Shown piece by piece: positions 52,540 to 61,181 of a stretch of DNA of 64,000 nucleotides; the first letter of the stretch is position 1; every line of letters starts with the position of its first letter. The position numbers and the translations under genes are program-made. The stretch comes from Pseudopedobacter sp044361595 (GTDB lineage: Bacteria > Bacteroidota > Bacteroidia > Sphingobacteriales > Sphingobacteriaceae): contig JBIKIN010000006.1 in assembly GCA_044361595.1 (NCBI GenBank), positions 96,111 through 160,110 on the forward strand. Direction: 5' to 3'. Under the pieces are notes generated by a model, which had not been told where the DNA came from, ran no database searches, and saw nothing but the letters and a program-made list of their open reading frames with translations.

Positions 52540-53338
52540 AGAATCAGTTGATTATATTAAAAATCGTGTAGGTGAATTTAACCCAGAAATAGGAATAATT
52601 TTAGGCACAGGCTTAGGTGGTTTAGTTTCTGAAATACAAATAGAGCACCAATTAATGTACTCTAATATTCCTAACTTTCCAATATCAACTTTAGAATTTC
52701 ATTCAGGAAAATTAATATTTGGTACTTTATCAGGTAAAAAAGTAGTAGCCATGCAAGGCCGCTTACACTTTTACGAAGGGTATAATATGCAACAAATTAC
52801 TTTTCCTGTTAGGGCATTAAAACTTTTAGGAATTCAAAAGCTTTTTGTTTCTAACGCTAGCGGTTCTTTAAATCCTGATTATAAAAAAGGCGATTTAATG
52901 ATTATTGAAGATCATATTAACCTACAACCTGATAATCCTTTAATTGGTACAAATTATCAAGAATTAGGCCCTCGCTTTCCAGACATGAGCCAGCCTTACC
53001 AAAAAGACTTGATCAATAAAGCAATTGCCATTGCTAAAGAAAAAAACATCACCTGTCATAAAGGAGTTTACGTATCTGTTACGGGGCCAAATTTAGAAAC
53101 CAAAGCAGAATATAAATATTTAAGAATTATTGGTGCAGATGCCGTAGGAATGAGTACTGTACCAGAGGTTATCGTAGCAAATCATATGGGATTACCCGTT
53201 TTTGCTATTTCTGTTTTAACAGACGAAGGTTTCCCCGAAGATTTACAACCTGTTTCTGTTGAAGAAATTATTAAAATTGCAAGCGAAGCCGAACCACAAT
53301 TAACCTCCATTTTAAAAGAGTTAATTTTACAACTATAA
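52523..53338 (+). CDS. Purine-nucleoside phosphorylase, trimeric class
   Basis: The 271-residue enzyme splits purine nucleosides with phosphate. It shows the trimeric PNP signatures IGIILGTGLGGLVSEI, FPISTLEFHSGKLIFG, GRLHFYEGY, VSNASGSLNPDYKKGDLMII, GVYVSVTGPNLETKAEY and AVGMSTVPEVIVANHMGL. The gene overlaps lpxK by 17 bp and is followed after 2 bp by a porin gene, so the three are probably one transcript. Confidence 0.95.
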   Translation: MLGQIKESVDYIKNRVGEFNPEIGIILGTGLGGLVSEIQIEHQLMYSNIPNFPISTLEFHSGKLIFGTLSGKKVVAMQGRLHFYEGYNMQQITFPVRALKLLGIQKLFVSNASGSLNPDYKKGDLMIIEDHINLQPDNPLIGTNYQELGPRFPDMSQPYQKDLINKAIAIAKEKNITCHKGVYVSVTGPNLETKAEYKYLRIIGADAVGMSTVPEVIVANHMGLPVFAISVLTDEGFPEDLQPVSVEEIIKIASEAEPQLTSILKELILQL

Positions 53339-53340
53339 AA

Positions 53341-55365
53341 TTGAAAAAATTAATTTTTCTTTCTTTATTGATGTTTTATGGCGTAATAACATACGCACAA
53401 TTTGAGCAAAGCAGAGGCACAAAACCACTTAATACACCTCAATCTCAAAATAAACAAGAAAACGCTGGGGCAGAAGATTTAGATTCTCTTAGAAAAAATC
53501 TTGATGCCAAAAAAGATTCTGTTATTTATAATGCTACATATATAAAATACACTAAAGAAGAGTTTTTAAGAGATAGTGTAAGGCTTTTTCCATTAGACAC
53601 CACTACAAATGGCTTTCACCGTTATCGGGTTTTAGATCAGCCAGAAAACCCAAGTATAAACTTAGGTTTAAATGGTTTAGCTTACCGAGATATGCTTTTT
53701 GATCCTGCAAAAACGATTGGCTTTGATGCAGGTTATCACTATTACGATAGGTATTTAATTAAACCAGAAGACATAAAATATTACAGAGCCAGAACTCAAT
53801 ACACCAATTTGTTTTATATGACGCCTGCTTTTGGCAGACTCACAGAACAAATGTTTTTAGCGGAACATGCACAAAACATAAAACCTAATTGGAATGTTGG
53901 TGCAAGCTACGCCACCAAAGGTTCTCGAGCTTTTTATGGTGCACCCGGGCAACAAGGTGATGTTTTAGTTGCTGGTCATTTAAATGCAGCAATATGGACA
54001 TGGTTTGAATCTAAAAATAAGCGCTATAATTTATTAGCAAATGGAACTTTTAATACCTTAAAGGGTTTAGACAACGGTTCTATATTAAATGATTCTATTT
54101 TCACTGTTCCTACTAATATTTCGCCAGAATTTGAACAATCTAGATTAAGCAACGCTAAACACGATTGGCGCAATAACACCATTTACATCAAACAATTCTA
54201 TAATATTGGTAAACAAAAACTCATTGATGGTGAATCGGCTGTTTTACCTACTCAGCGTATAAGCTATTCCTTATCCTATCAAACCCAAAAATTTACGTTT
54301 AAAAATGATGATTTTGACGCTTCAGGATTACTAAAAAATTACTATATTTTTACCGATTCCTCTAGAACAGCAGATTCTACCGCCATTAATCATTTACAAA
54401 ACGAGTTTAACTATAATTTCTATTTGAGAGGTAAAAGTGTATCGTTTTTAAAGAACGAATTAAAAGCAAACGTGGGGATAAGACATGATTATTATCATTT
54501 TAATCAGTTTACAACCGATTTAAAGTTTCAGAATGTTTCTCTATTAGGTACTGCTGATTATAGTTTTAATGATAAAGCAAGCTTAAATATTAACCTTACA
54601 CAAATTATACAAGGTCGTAATTTTGGCGATTTTTTATATCAAGCACAATCAGAAATTAAACTAGGCAATAAAATTGGGAGCATACTTTTAGAGGGATATT
54701 CTCAAAATCAAAGTCCTGCTTTAATCTACGAAAGACAAATAAGTAACCATTATCAGTGGAATTTAAACTTCCAAAAAACTAAAACTCAAAACTTAGCCTT
54801 CAGTTATTTAATTCCTAAATACAATTTTAAGGTTAAAGCCGAGTATTTTTTAAGAAGCAACCATCTTTACTTTAATGCAGATGCAACCGGAGATGCCATA
54901 CCAGCGCAATTTAGCTCAAACATTAACCTTTTTAAGTTTACGCTAAAGAAAAACTTTAAATTCAAAAAATTCAGTTTTGATAATTTTATAGTTTATCAAA
55001 AAACAGATTTCGAAAATATATTGCGTACACCAGAAATTTACACTTTCCACAGCTTTTACTTCACCAATACCTTTTTTAAAGTGCTAAAAGCGTCTTTTGG
55101 ATTTGATATTACTTATTTTGGAAAATACACCGCCCCATCTTATGCTGTTGCTATTGGGCAGTTTTATAATCAAGAAAATGTACGATTTGATACAGCACCC
55201 ATTGTTGATTTATGGGCTAGAACAAATTGGAAAAGAGCAAACCTGTTCCTAAAATACGATTACGCCAATAAAGGCCTTTTTAACAATGGCTATTATACGG
55301 TAAACCAATACCCTATGCCATTTTCTTTGGCTAAATTTGGTGTAAGCTGGAAGTTTTATGATTAA
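53341..55365 (+). CDS. Putative outer-membrane porin (DUF4289-type)
   Basis: The 674-residue protein starts with TTG (no ATG fits the signal peptide): KKLIFLSLLMFYGVITYAQ. A polar linker leads to a beta-rich body with many alternating aromatic strands, ending NGYYTVNQYPMPFSLAKFGVSWKFYD, whose terminal aromatic residue is typical of outer-membrane barrels. Internal features such as NLGLNGLAYRDMLFDP and GRLTEQMFLAEHAQNIKPNW are usual for the Bacteroidota putative-porin family. Substrate unknown. Confidence 0.9.
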   Translation: MKKLIFLSLLMFYGVITYAQFEQSRGTKPLNTPQSQNKQENAGAEDLDSLRKNLDAKKDSVIYNATYIKYTKEEFLRDSVRLFPLDTTTNGFHRYRVLDQPENPSINLGLNGLAYRDMLFDPAKTIGFDAGYHYYDRYLIKPEDIKYYRARTQYTNLFYMTPAFGRLTEQMFLAEHAQNIKPNWNVGASYATKGSRAFYGAPGQQGDVLVAGHLNAAIWTWFESKNKRYNLLANGTFNTLKGLDNGSILNDSIFTVPTNISPEFEQSRLSNAKHDWRNNTIYIKQFYNIGKQKLIDGESAVLPTQRISYSLSYQTQKFTFKNDDFDASGLLKNYYIFTDSSRTADSTAINHLQNEFNYNFYLRGKSVSFLKNELKANVGIRHDYYHFNQFTTDLKFQNVSLLGTADYSFNDKASLNINLTQIIQGRNFGDFLYQAQSEIKLGNKIGSILLEGYSQNQSPALIYERQISNHYQWNLNFQKTKTQNLAFSYLIPKYNFKVKAEYFLRSNHLYFNADATGDAIPAQFSSNINLFKFTLKKNFKFKKFSFDNFIVYQKTDFENILRTPEIYTFHSFYFTNTFFKVLKASFGFDITYFGKYTAPSYAVAIGQFYNQENVRFDTAPIVDLWARTNWKRANLFLKYDYANKGLFNNGYYTVNQYPMPFSLAKFGVSWKFYD

Positions 55366-55368
55366 AAA

Positions 55369-55444
55369 AAGCGGAAAAGGTTTGGGAGACCTATCCGCTT
55401 AATTAACACACCTATTTGATTAAATAAAAGACTAATTGTCTTTT
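55369..55444 (+). terminator. Two hairpins after the porin gene, probable terminator region
   Basis: An imperfect stem AAGCGGA-...-TCCGCTT (55369-55381 with 55389-55400) is followed by AAAAGAC-TAATT-GTCTTTT (55426-55444). Neither has a long T run on the plus strand; the first would terminate better on the minus strand. Confidence 0.5.
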
Positions 55445-55633
55445 GGAGAGCAAAACACTAAACAGAAAACCTACATTTTCAATTATTTACTCTTTAAAAT
55501 TGCAAAATTTTTTATTGAAATGTATCAGGGTAAGTGGGTATATTTTAAAAATACCAAGAAACTGGTAGTAACTTTTATCCACAAAACATTTTAATAATTG
55601 CACATACGGTAACATCTTTCTATTTTAGCATCG

Positions 55634-57457
55634 ATGGAAAATTTTATAGTTTCTGCAAGAAAGTATCGCCCAGTTTTATTTGATAGTGTAGTTGGTCAGC
55701 AACACATTACAAATACGCTAAAAAATGCCATCAAAAACAATCAGCTAGCACAAGCATTCTTATTTTGTGGTCCACGTGGAGTAGGAAAAACTACTTGCGC
55801 CCGCATATTGGCTAAAACTATCAACTGTACAAACTTAACTCCACAACACGAGGCTTGTGGCACCTGTGATAGCTGTATATCGTTTCAAAACGGAAACTCC
55901 TTTAATTTTCACGAATTAGATGCTGCATCAAACAACTCGGTAGATGATATCAGAAGTTTAATTGAACAAGTGCGCATACCTCCACAAGCTGGTAAGTACA
56001 AAGTTTATATTATAGATGAAGTGCACATGCTTTCGCAGAGTGCATTTAACGCATTTTTAAAAACATTAGAAGAACCGCCTTCTTACGCTATATTTATTTT
56101 AGCCACTACAGAAAAACATAAAATATTACCTACTATTTTATCTCGTTGTCAGATTTTTGATTTCAATAGAATAAGAGTGGAGGATATGGCTAATCATTTA
56201 GCCAAAATAGCGCAAAAAGAAGATGTAAAATATGATAATGACGGCTTACACCTCATCGCTCAAAAAGCAGACGGTGGTTTAAGAGATGCTTTATCTATGT
56301 TTGATCAGATTGTGAGTTTCTCTAATAAGGAGTTAAGCTACCAAGCTGTAATAGACAATTTAAACATTTTAGATTACGATTACTATTTTAAACTTACCGA
56401 TTTTTTTCTTCAGCAAGACACATCAAGCAGTTTACTTTTATTTGATGAGATTTTAAATAATGGCTTTGACGGAAATCATTTCATAACAGGTTTGGCCACA
56501 CACTTTAGAAATGTACTGGTTTGTAAAGATGCTAATACCGTTAAGTTATTAGAAGTGAGCGAAAATATTAAACAAAAATATTTAACCCAAGCTCAAAAAT
56601 CATCAGCGTCGTTTCTTATCTCTGCCTTAAATATTGCCAATCAATGTGATATCAATTATAGGACAAGTAAAAATCAACGTTTACAAGTAGAGCTTACGCT
56701 GATTAAAATAAGTCATATCAATCAGGCTTTAGCCTTCAATCAATCAGAAAATGTTCAGCAATTAGCCGAACAACTAAAAAAAAAACCTGAAAATTTAGCA
56801 AATAACACCGTTTTAAAGCAACAACCACAAGAAGAGATAGTTGTTATTAAGCCTATTAAAGAATCTACTCCTCAAAATATCGAGGAGTCTATAACTCCAA
56901 AAGTTGCTGAACCACAGCAAGAACTGCAAAAACCAATCGTTGAAAAATCTGATGCTGAAAAATCAGTTGTAAAAAAATCATTTATTCCTAAAATTTCTAA
57001 CTCACTTATTCCAAATTTAAAAGACCCTAACAGTATTAAAACTGAAGAGGAAAAAGATGAAGAAAAAATAGAGTTAACCGGAACCGAGCAAAATCCTTTT
57101 ACTCAAGAAGAGTTTTTAGAAGTTTGGTCTAAATACTCGTCACAAATGAGAGCTGCTAATAAAATGAAGCTTTCTGCCTTAATGGATAACTACACTCCTA
57201 TTGTAAAGGATAACTTTTTGGTAGAACTTCAAGTAGAAAGTAAAATTTTGGTAGACGAACTGATTTATGAGAAAGTTGATTTGATGAACCACGTCAGAAC
57301 TCAGCTTAAAAATTTCAAAATCATGCTCGAACCTATTATTGTAGAACAAGTTCAAGAAAAAAAATTATATACCTCTCGCGATAAGTACCAACATTTAGTC
57401 GCTAAAAACCCCAAATTAGATGAGTTTAGAAAGGTTTTTAATTTGGATTTGGATTGA
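55634..57457 (+). CDS. dnaX: DNA polymerase III subunit gamma/tau
   Basis: The 607-residue clamp-loader ATPase has FDSVVGQQHITNTLKNAIKNNQLAQAFLF, Walker A CGPRGVGKTTCAR near residue 46, the four-cysteine zinc module (NCTNL...EACGTCDSC), Walker B YIIDEVHMLS, and the sensor 1 region FILATTEKHKILPTILSRCQ. After about residue 370 comes a Glu/Lys-rich linker, then a C-terminal tau-like domain (TQEEFLEVWSKYSSQMRAA). I saw no clear slippery-A frameshift signal proving a gamma product, apart from an A-run near 56778. Its stop overlaps the next start (TGATG). Confidence 0.96.
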   Translation: MENFIVSARKYRPVLFDSVVGQQHITNTLKNAIKNNQLAQAFLFCGPRGVGKTTCARILAKTINCTNLTPQHEACGTCDSCISFQNGNSFNFHELDAASNNSVDDIRSLIEQVRIPPQAGKYKVYIIDEVHMLSQSAFNAFLKTLEEPPSYAIFILATTEKHKILPTILSRCQIFDFNRIRVEDMANHLAKIAQKEDVKYDNDGLHLIAQKADGGLRDALSMFDQIVSFSNKELSYQAVIDNLNILDYDYYFKLTDFFLQQDTSSSLLLFDEILNNGFDGNHFITGLATHFRNVLVCKDANTVKLLEVSENIKQKYLTQAQKSSASFLISALNIANQCDINYRTSKNQRLQVELTLIKISHINQALAFNQSENVQQLAEQLKKKPENLANNTVLKQQPQEEIVVIKPIKESTPQNIEESITPKVAEPQQELQKPIVEKSDAEKSVVKKSFIPKISNSLIPNLKDPNSIKTEEEKDEEKIELTGTEQNPFTQEEFLEVWSKYSSQMRAANKMKLSALMDNYTPIVKDNFLVELQVESKILVDELIYEKVDLMNHVRTQLKNFKIMLEPIIVEQVQEKKLYTSRDKYQHLVAKNPKLDEFRKVFNLDLD

Positions 57458-57846
57458 TGATAAAACTAGAAAAAATTCACCATGTTGCGATAATTTGTTC
57501 TGATTATCAAAAATCTAAATATTTCTATACACAAATATTAAATCTAGAAATTCTTAATGAAACTTATAGAAAAGAAAGGAAATCGTATAAATTAGATTTA
57601 GCTTTAAATGGTATCTATATTGTTGAGTTATTTTCTTTTCCTAATCCACCAAAAAGGCTATCAAGTCCAGAGGCTTTAGGCTTAAGGCATCTTGCATTTG
57701 AAGTAATAAATATTGAAGCGGTAATTAAAGATTTAGAACGTCATCAAATACCTGCAGAAGTAATTAGAATAGATTCAACTACTGGTAAAAAATTTACATT
57801 TATAAAAGATCCAGATGAAGCGCCTATAGAATTCTACGAAATTTAA
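57457..57846 (+). CDS. VOC family protein (YaeR/GloA2-like)
   Basis: The 129-residue single-chain VOC protein has IHHVAIICSDYQKSKYFYTQILNLEIL at the N-terminus, LELFSFPNPP-like IVELFSFPNPPKRL, GLRHLAFEV and the C-terminal FIKDPDEAPIEFYEI. His, Glu, His and Glu metal-ligand positions are present in these segments. The group resembles glyoxalase I but its substrate is unknown. It is translationally coupled to dnaX by the TGATG overlap. Confidence 0.9.
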   Translation: MIKLEKIHHVAIICSDYQKSKYFYTQILNLEILNETYRKERKSYKLDLALNGIYIVELFSFPNPPKRLSSPEALGLRHLAFEVINIEAVIKDLERHQIPAEVIRIDSTTGKKFTFIKDPDEAPIEFYEI

Positions 57847-57854
57847 ATGCGATA

Positions 57855-57883
57855 ATCCTAAAAAGCTTAATCCTTTTTAGGAT
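57855..57883. terminator. Bidirectional hairpin between convergent genes
   Basis: ATCCTAAAAAG (57855-57865) and CTTTTTAGGAT (57873-57883) form an 11-bp stem with a 7-nt loop. It overlaps the end of the minus-strand gene. T runs are inside the stem only, so strength is uncertain. Confidence 0.5.
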
Positions 57884-58256
57884 AACCCTCTGCATCTAAA
57901 TCTTTTCTGTCATCTTCTGGTACATGACTATTTTTCTCATCACTTTTACTCATTTTTAAATGATCCGCATCAGTAGCATGCATTCCTAATTTATTGATAT
58001 CGTCCTTAAGTGAGTGTTTTTCATATTCATCACCAACATATGGGTTTGCCTCATCATAATCAGAATTCATATCATCCCCATTATCTGCGGCAGTATCATA
58101 AGGGTCTAGGTGCTGATATTCTTTTACATCACTTTCTACATCTAATTCATAGCTATTTTCTTCGTCGTTGTATTTTAAATTTTTTGCTCCATTACCTTTT
58201 AAATTAGATTTTGAGTTTCTTTCCAAACTTTCGTTGTTATTATCTTGATTTTTCAT
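57867..58256 (-). CDS. Acidic, disordered protein of unknown function
   Basis: The 129-residue product is almost entirely polar, rich in Asp, Asn, Glu, Ser and Lys, with no signal peptide, no cysteine and no hydrophobic core. It includes EYQHLDPYDTAADNGDDMNS and NPYVGDEYEKHSLKDDIN. It is probably intrinsically disordered. I do not recognise a family. It stands alone. Confidence 0.65.
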   Translation of the reverse strand: MKNQDNNNESLERNSKSNLKGNGAKNLKYNDEENSYELDVESDVKEYQHLDPYDTAADNGDDMNSDYDEANPYVGDEYEKHSLKDDINKLGMHATDADHLKMSKSDEKNSHVPEDDRKDLDAEGYPKKD

Positions 58257-58443
58257 CTTGTTATAATTTGATTTACTATCATAGAAGCCAGAAACATGCC
58301 AATATTTTATAAGATGATATGAGAGCGTTAACGATAGCAGTGGATACCGGCCAAGCGCCTAATGCCTGTGTGCGTATGAACGGATAGCGTGTTTAAACGC
58401 CCAAAAACTAAATTTTATTAGAACTTAAATTACAGAATAAGCA
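58257..58443. other. Intergenic region with a G+C-rich patch
   Basis: No gene. The stretch at about 58320-58405, with GATAGCAGTGGATACCGGCC, is unusually G+C-rich and looks like a dispersed intergenic element rather than coding DNA. No tRNA or other structured RNA could be built from it by eye. Confidence 0.4.
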
Positions 58444-58478
58444 TAAAAAAACCGTTTAAACTAACGCTTAAACGGTTT
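58444..58478 (-). terminator. Rho-independent terminator of the monomeric isocitrate dehydrogenase gene
   Basis: On the minus strand AAACCGTTTAA pairs with TTAAACGGTTT (11 bp; 58449-58459 with 58468-58478), then T residues, 43 bp after the stop. Confidence 0.85.
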
Positions 58479-58520
58479 GTGATATACTCTTGAAATTCTT
58501 TTATAATCTATAACAGGGAA

Positions 58521-60740
58521 CTATAAACTTGCTAAAGCATGGTTTAAAGTAGCACTTGGGCGCATAGCGTTGAAAGCTAAATCATCGTTAGGATGATAGT
58601 AACCACCAATGTCTTGAGGTTTTCCTTGTGATTCGATTAACTCGCTAGTGATTTTTGTTTCGTTTTCTGCTAATATTTTTGCCAATGGCTCAAATCTTGC
58701 CTTTAATTCTGCATCTTTTGTTTGTTTAGCCAAAGCCTGTGCCCAGTATAAAGCTAAATAAAAATGAGAACCTCTGTTATCAATGGTTCCTAATTTTCTG
58801 CCCGGAGATTTATCTTCTGCTAAGAATTTGGCATTTGCTTCATCTAAAGCATCAGCCAAAACTTGTGCCTTGCTATTGTTTTGAGTTTGAGCTAAATGCT
58901 CTAAAGAGGCTTGCAATGCTAAGAATTCGCCTAAAGAATCCCAGCGTAAATAGCCTTCTTTAACAAATTGCTCTACGTGTTTTGGTGCCGATCCACCTGC
59001 ACCAGTTTCAAACAAACCTCCACCATTCATTAAAGGTACAATTGATAGCATTTTTGCCGATGTACCTAGCTCTAAAATTGGGAATAAGTCGGTTAAATAA
59101 TCACGTAATACGTTTCCAGTCACAGAAATGGTATCTTCTCCTTTACGGATGCGCTCTAAAGTAAATTTAGTAGCTTCAATTGGAGAAAGGATACGGATAT
59201 CTAAACCTTTAGTATCAAAGGTTGGTAAATATTTATTTACTTTTTTGATGATTTCTCTATCATGTGCTCTGTTATCATCTAACCAGAAAACTGCCGGTGT
59301 ATTTGATAAGCGAGCTCTGTTAACGGCTAGTTTAACCCAATCTTGGATTGGTGCATCTTTAGCTTGGCACATGCGGAAAATATCTCCTTTTTCTACCGAC
59401 TGATCAAAAAACACGTTACCAGCTTCATCAATTACACGGATAGTTCCGTTAGCGGCAGCTTGGAAAGTTTTATCATGAGAACCATATTCTTCTGCCTTTT
59501 GAGCCATTAAACCTACGTTTGGCACAGAGCCAATTGTTTTTGGATCTAATGCGCCATTTTTCTTGCAATCATCAATAGTTGCGGTATAAACGCCTGCATA
59601 ACATCTATCTGGTATGATTGCTAATGTATCTTGTGCTTTACCTTCTTTATTCCACATTTGACCAGAAGTACGGATCATTGCAGGCATAGAAGCATCAACA
59701 ATAACATCAGAAGTAACGTGTAAATTAGTAATTCCCTTATCAGAATTTACCATGGCTAAGGCTGGACCATTAGCAATAGCGGCATCAATTGCTGCTTTCA
59801 CTTCTGCCTCTTGTGCATGGCCAGCAATTTTTGCATAAACATCGCCCAAACCGTTGCTCGTATCAACACCTAAAGTTTTGAAAAGATCGGAGTATTTCTC
59901 AAAAACAGTTGCAAAGTAAACTTCAACTATAGCTCCAAAAATGATAGGGTCTGAAACCTTCATCATGGTTGCTTTTAAGTGAGCTGAAAGTAACACTCCA
60001 GCATCTTTAGCATCTTTGATTGCACCAGCAACAAAAGTTTTTAATTTAGAAAGACTCAATACTGAGCTATCAATAACCTCTCCTGCTTTTAAGTTAGCAA
60101 AACCTTTCAATTCTGTAACACTTCCGTCTGCAGCTACAAACTCGATTTTAAATTTCGATTCGCCTTCTACAGTTGTAGATTTTTCAGAATCGTAAAAGTC
60201 GCCCTCACTCATGCTAGCTACTTTTGTTTTAGAATCGGCAGACCAAGCACCCATAGAGTGCGGGTTAGCTTTTACATAATTTTTAACTGCTTTTGGTGCT
60301 CTACGATCTGAATTACCTTCACGTAAAACTGGGTTTACAGCAGAACCCAATACTTTTGAATATTTTAATTTGATAGCTTTTTCTTCATCTGTTTTAGCAT
60401 CCTCAGGATAAATAGGCAATGCATACCCTTGAGATTGTAATTCGGTAATTGCATCTTTAAGTTGAGGAATCGAAGCAGAAACGTTAGGTAATTTGATAAT
60501 ATTGGCTTCTGGAGTTGTTGCTAATAAACCCAGCTCACCTAAAGCATCACCAATTTTTTGATCATCTTTTAAAAACTCAGGAAAGTTTGCTAAAATTCTT
60601 CCTGCTAAAGAGATATCTCTTGTTTCTACCTCAATACCTGCTGATGCTGTAAAAGCTTGAACTATTGGTAAAAATGAGTAAGTAGCTAACAATGGAGCCT
60701 CGTCTGTTTTGGTATAGATAATTTTTGATGAGTTTGACAT
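58521..60740 (-). CDS. icd: Monomeric NADP-dependent isocitrate dehydrogenase
   Basis: The 739-residue protein belongs to the monomeric isocitrate dehydrogenase family: IIYTKTDEAPLLATYSFLPIVQAF at the N-terminus, LPNVSASIPQLKDAITELQSQGY, LREGNSDRRAPKAVKNY, NPHSMGAWSADSKT, VFWLDDNRAHDREIIKKV and GGLFETGAGGSAPKHVEQF. These are hallmarks of the monomeric form, which is known to use NADP. It is unrelated in length to the Thermus-type enzyme at 35714-37150, so the window encodes two isocitrate dehydrogenases. It is monocistronic. Confidence 0.97.
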   Translation of the reverse strand: MSNSSKIIYTKTDEAPLLATYSFLPIVQAFTASAGIEVETRDISLAGRILANFPEFLKDDQKIGDALGELGLLATTPEANIIKLPNVSASIPQLKDAITELQSQGYALPIYPEDAKTDEEKAIKLKYSKVLGSAVNPVLREGNSDRRAPKAVKNYVKANPHSMGAWSADSKTKVASMSEGDFYDSEKSTTVEGESKFKIEFVAADGSVTELKGFANLKAGEVIDSSVLSLSKLKTFVAGAIKDAKDAGVLLSAHLKATMMKVSDPIIFGAIVEVYFATVFEKYSDLFKTLGVDTSNGLGDVYAKIAGHAQEAEVKAAIDAAIANGPALAMVNSDKGITNLHVTSDVIVDASMPAMIRTSGQMWNKEGKAQDTLAIIPDRCYAGVYTATIDDCKKNGALDPKTIGSVPNVGLMAQKAEEYGSHDKTFQAAANGTIRVIDEAGNVFFDQSVEKGDIFRMCQAKDAPIQDWVKLAVNRARLSNTPAVFWLDDNRAHDREIIKKVNKYLPTFDTKGLDIRILSPIEATKFTLERIRKGEDTISVTGNVLRDYLTDLFPILELGTSAKMLSIVPLMNGGGLFETGAGGSAPKHVEQFVKEGYLRWDSLGEFLALQASLEHLAQTQNNSKAQVLADALDEANAKFLAEDKSPGRKLGTIDNRGSHFYLALYWAQALAKQTKDAELKARFEPLAKILAENETKITSELIESQGKPQDIGGYYHPNDDLAFNAMRPSATLNHALASL

Positions 60741-60893
60741 GTGTTTTATTTTATAATGTATCTAGTAAAAATATCCTGAAAAGGACTGATTTGTTAAATC
60801 GCCTAAAGATAAAGGAAAGCAATGAATTTTGTTTGTATTTTGTGTCATTAATACACTACAACTAATTTACTGTTATTATAAAAAAAAGATAGC

Positions 60894-60901
60894 TAAATTT
60901 G
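60894..60901 (+). promoter_or_regulatory. -7-like element upstream of ywbE
   Basis: TAAATTTG matches TAnnTTTG, 79 bp before the ywbE ATG. No -33 box seen. Confidence 0.3.
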
Positions 60902-60980
60902 GACAAGAACTTATTCAAAAACTTTTAAATGATTAATAACACCTGCGGAGAATGGTGGAATAAGGCTAATTATTTAAACT

Positions 60981-61181
60981 ATGGACGGAACAGTTAGAAG
61001 TAATATAAAAATTGGCGCTTTGGTTAACATCGTTTTAAAAAAAGACCAAAGAAGCGGCGAACTTACCGAAGGTATTGTAAAGCGAATTTTAACCAGTTCT
61101 CCGAAACACCACCGCGGAATTAAAGTAATGCTTGATGATGGACAAGTTGGCCGTGTTCAAGAAATTTTAGAAGAGGGTTAA
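60981..61181 (+). CDS. ywbE: YwbE family protein (DUF2196)
   Basis: The 66-residue protein matches YwbE along its whole length: GTVRSNIKIGALVNIVLKKD, GELTEGIVKRILTSSPKHHRG and IKVMLDDGQVGRVQEIL. It is a small beta-barrel protein of unknown function found across bacteria. Its 3' end overlaps the convergent AsmA-like gene by 4 bp. Confidence 0.93.
   Translation: MDGTVRSNIKIGALVNIVLKKDQRSGELTEGIVKRILTSSPKHHRGIKVMLDDGQVGRVQEILEEG

Noticed and set aside
58300..58440. Structured RNA or tRNA in the G+C-rich stretch
   Set aside because: No cloverleaf, T-loop sequence or consistent long helices could be drawn; better explained as an intergenic repeat copy.
60929..60997. 22-codon frame (MINNTCGEWWNKANYLNYG) overlapping the ywbE start
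   Set aside because: Short, no ribosome-binding context and no conserved feature; most likely chance.
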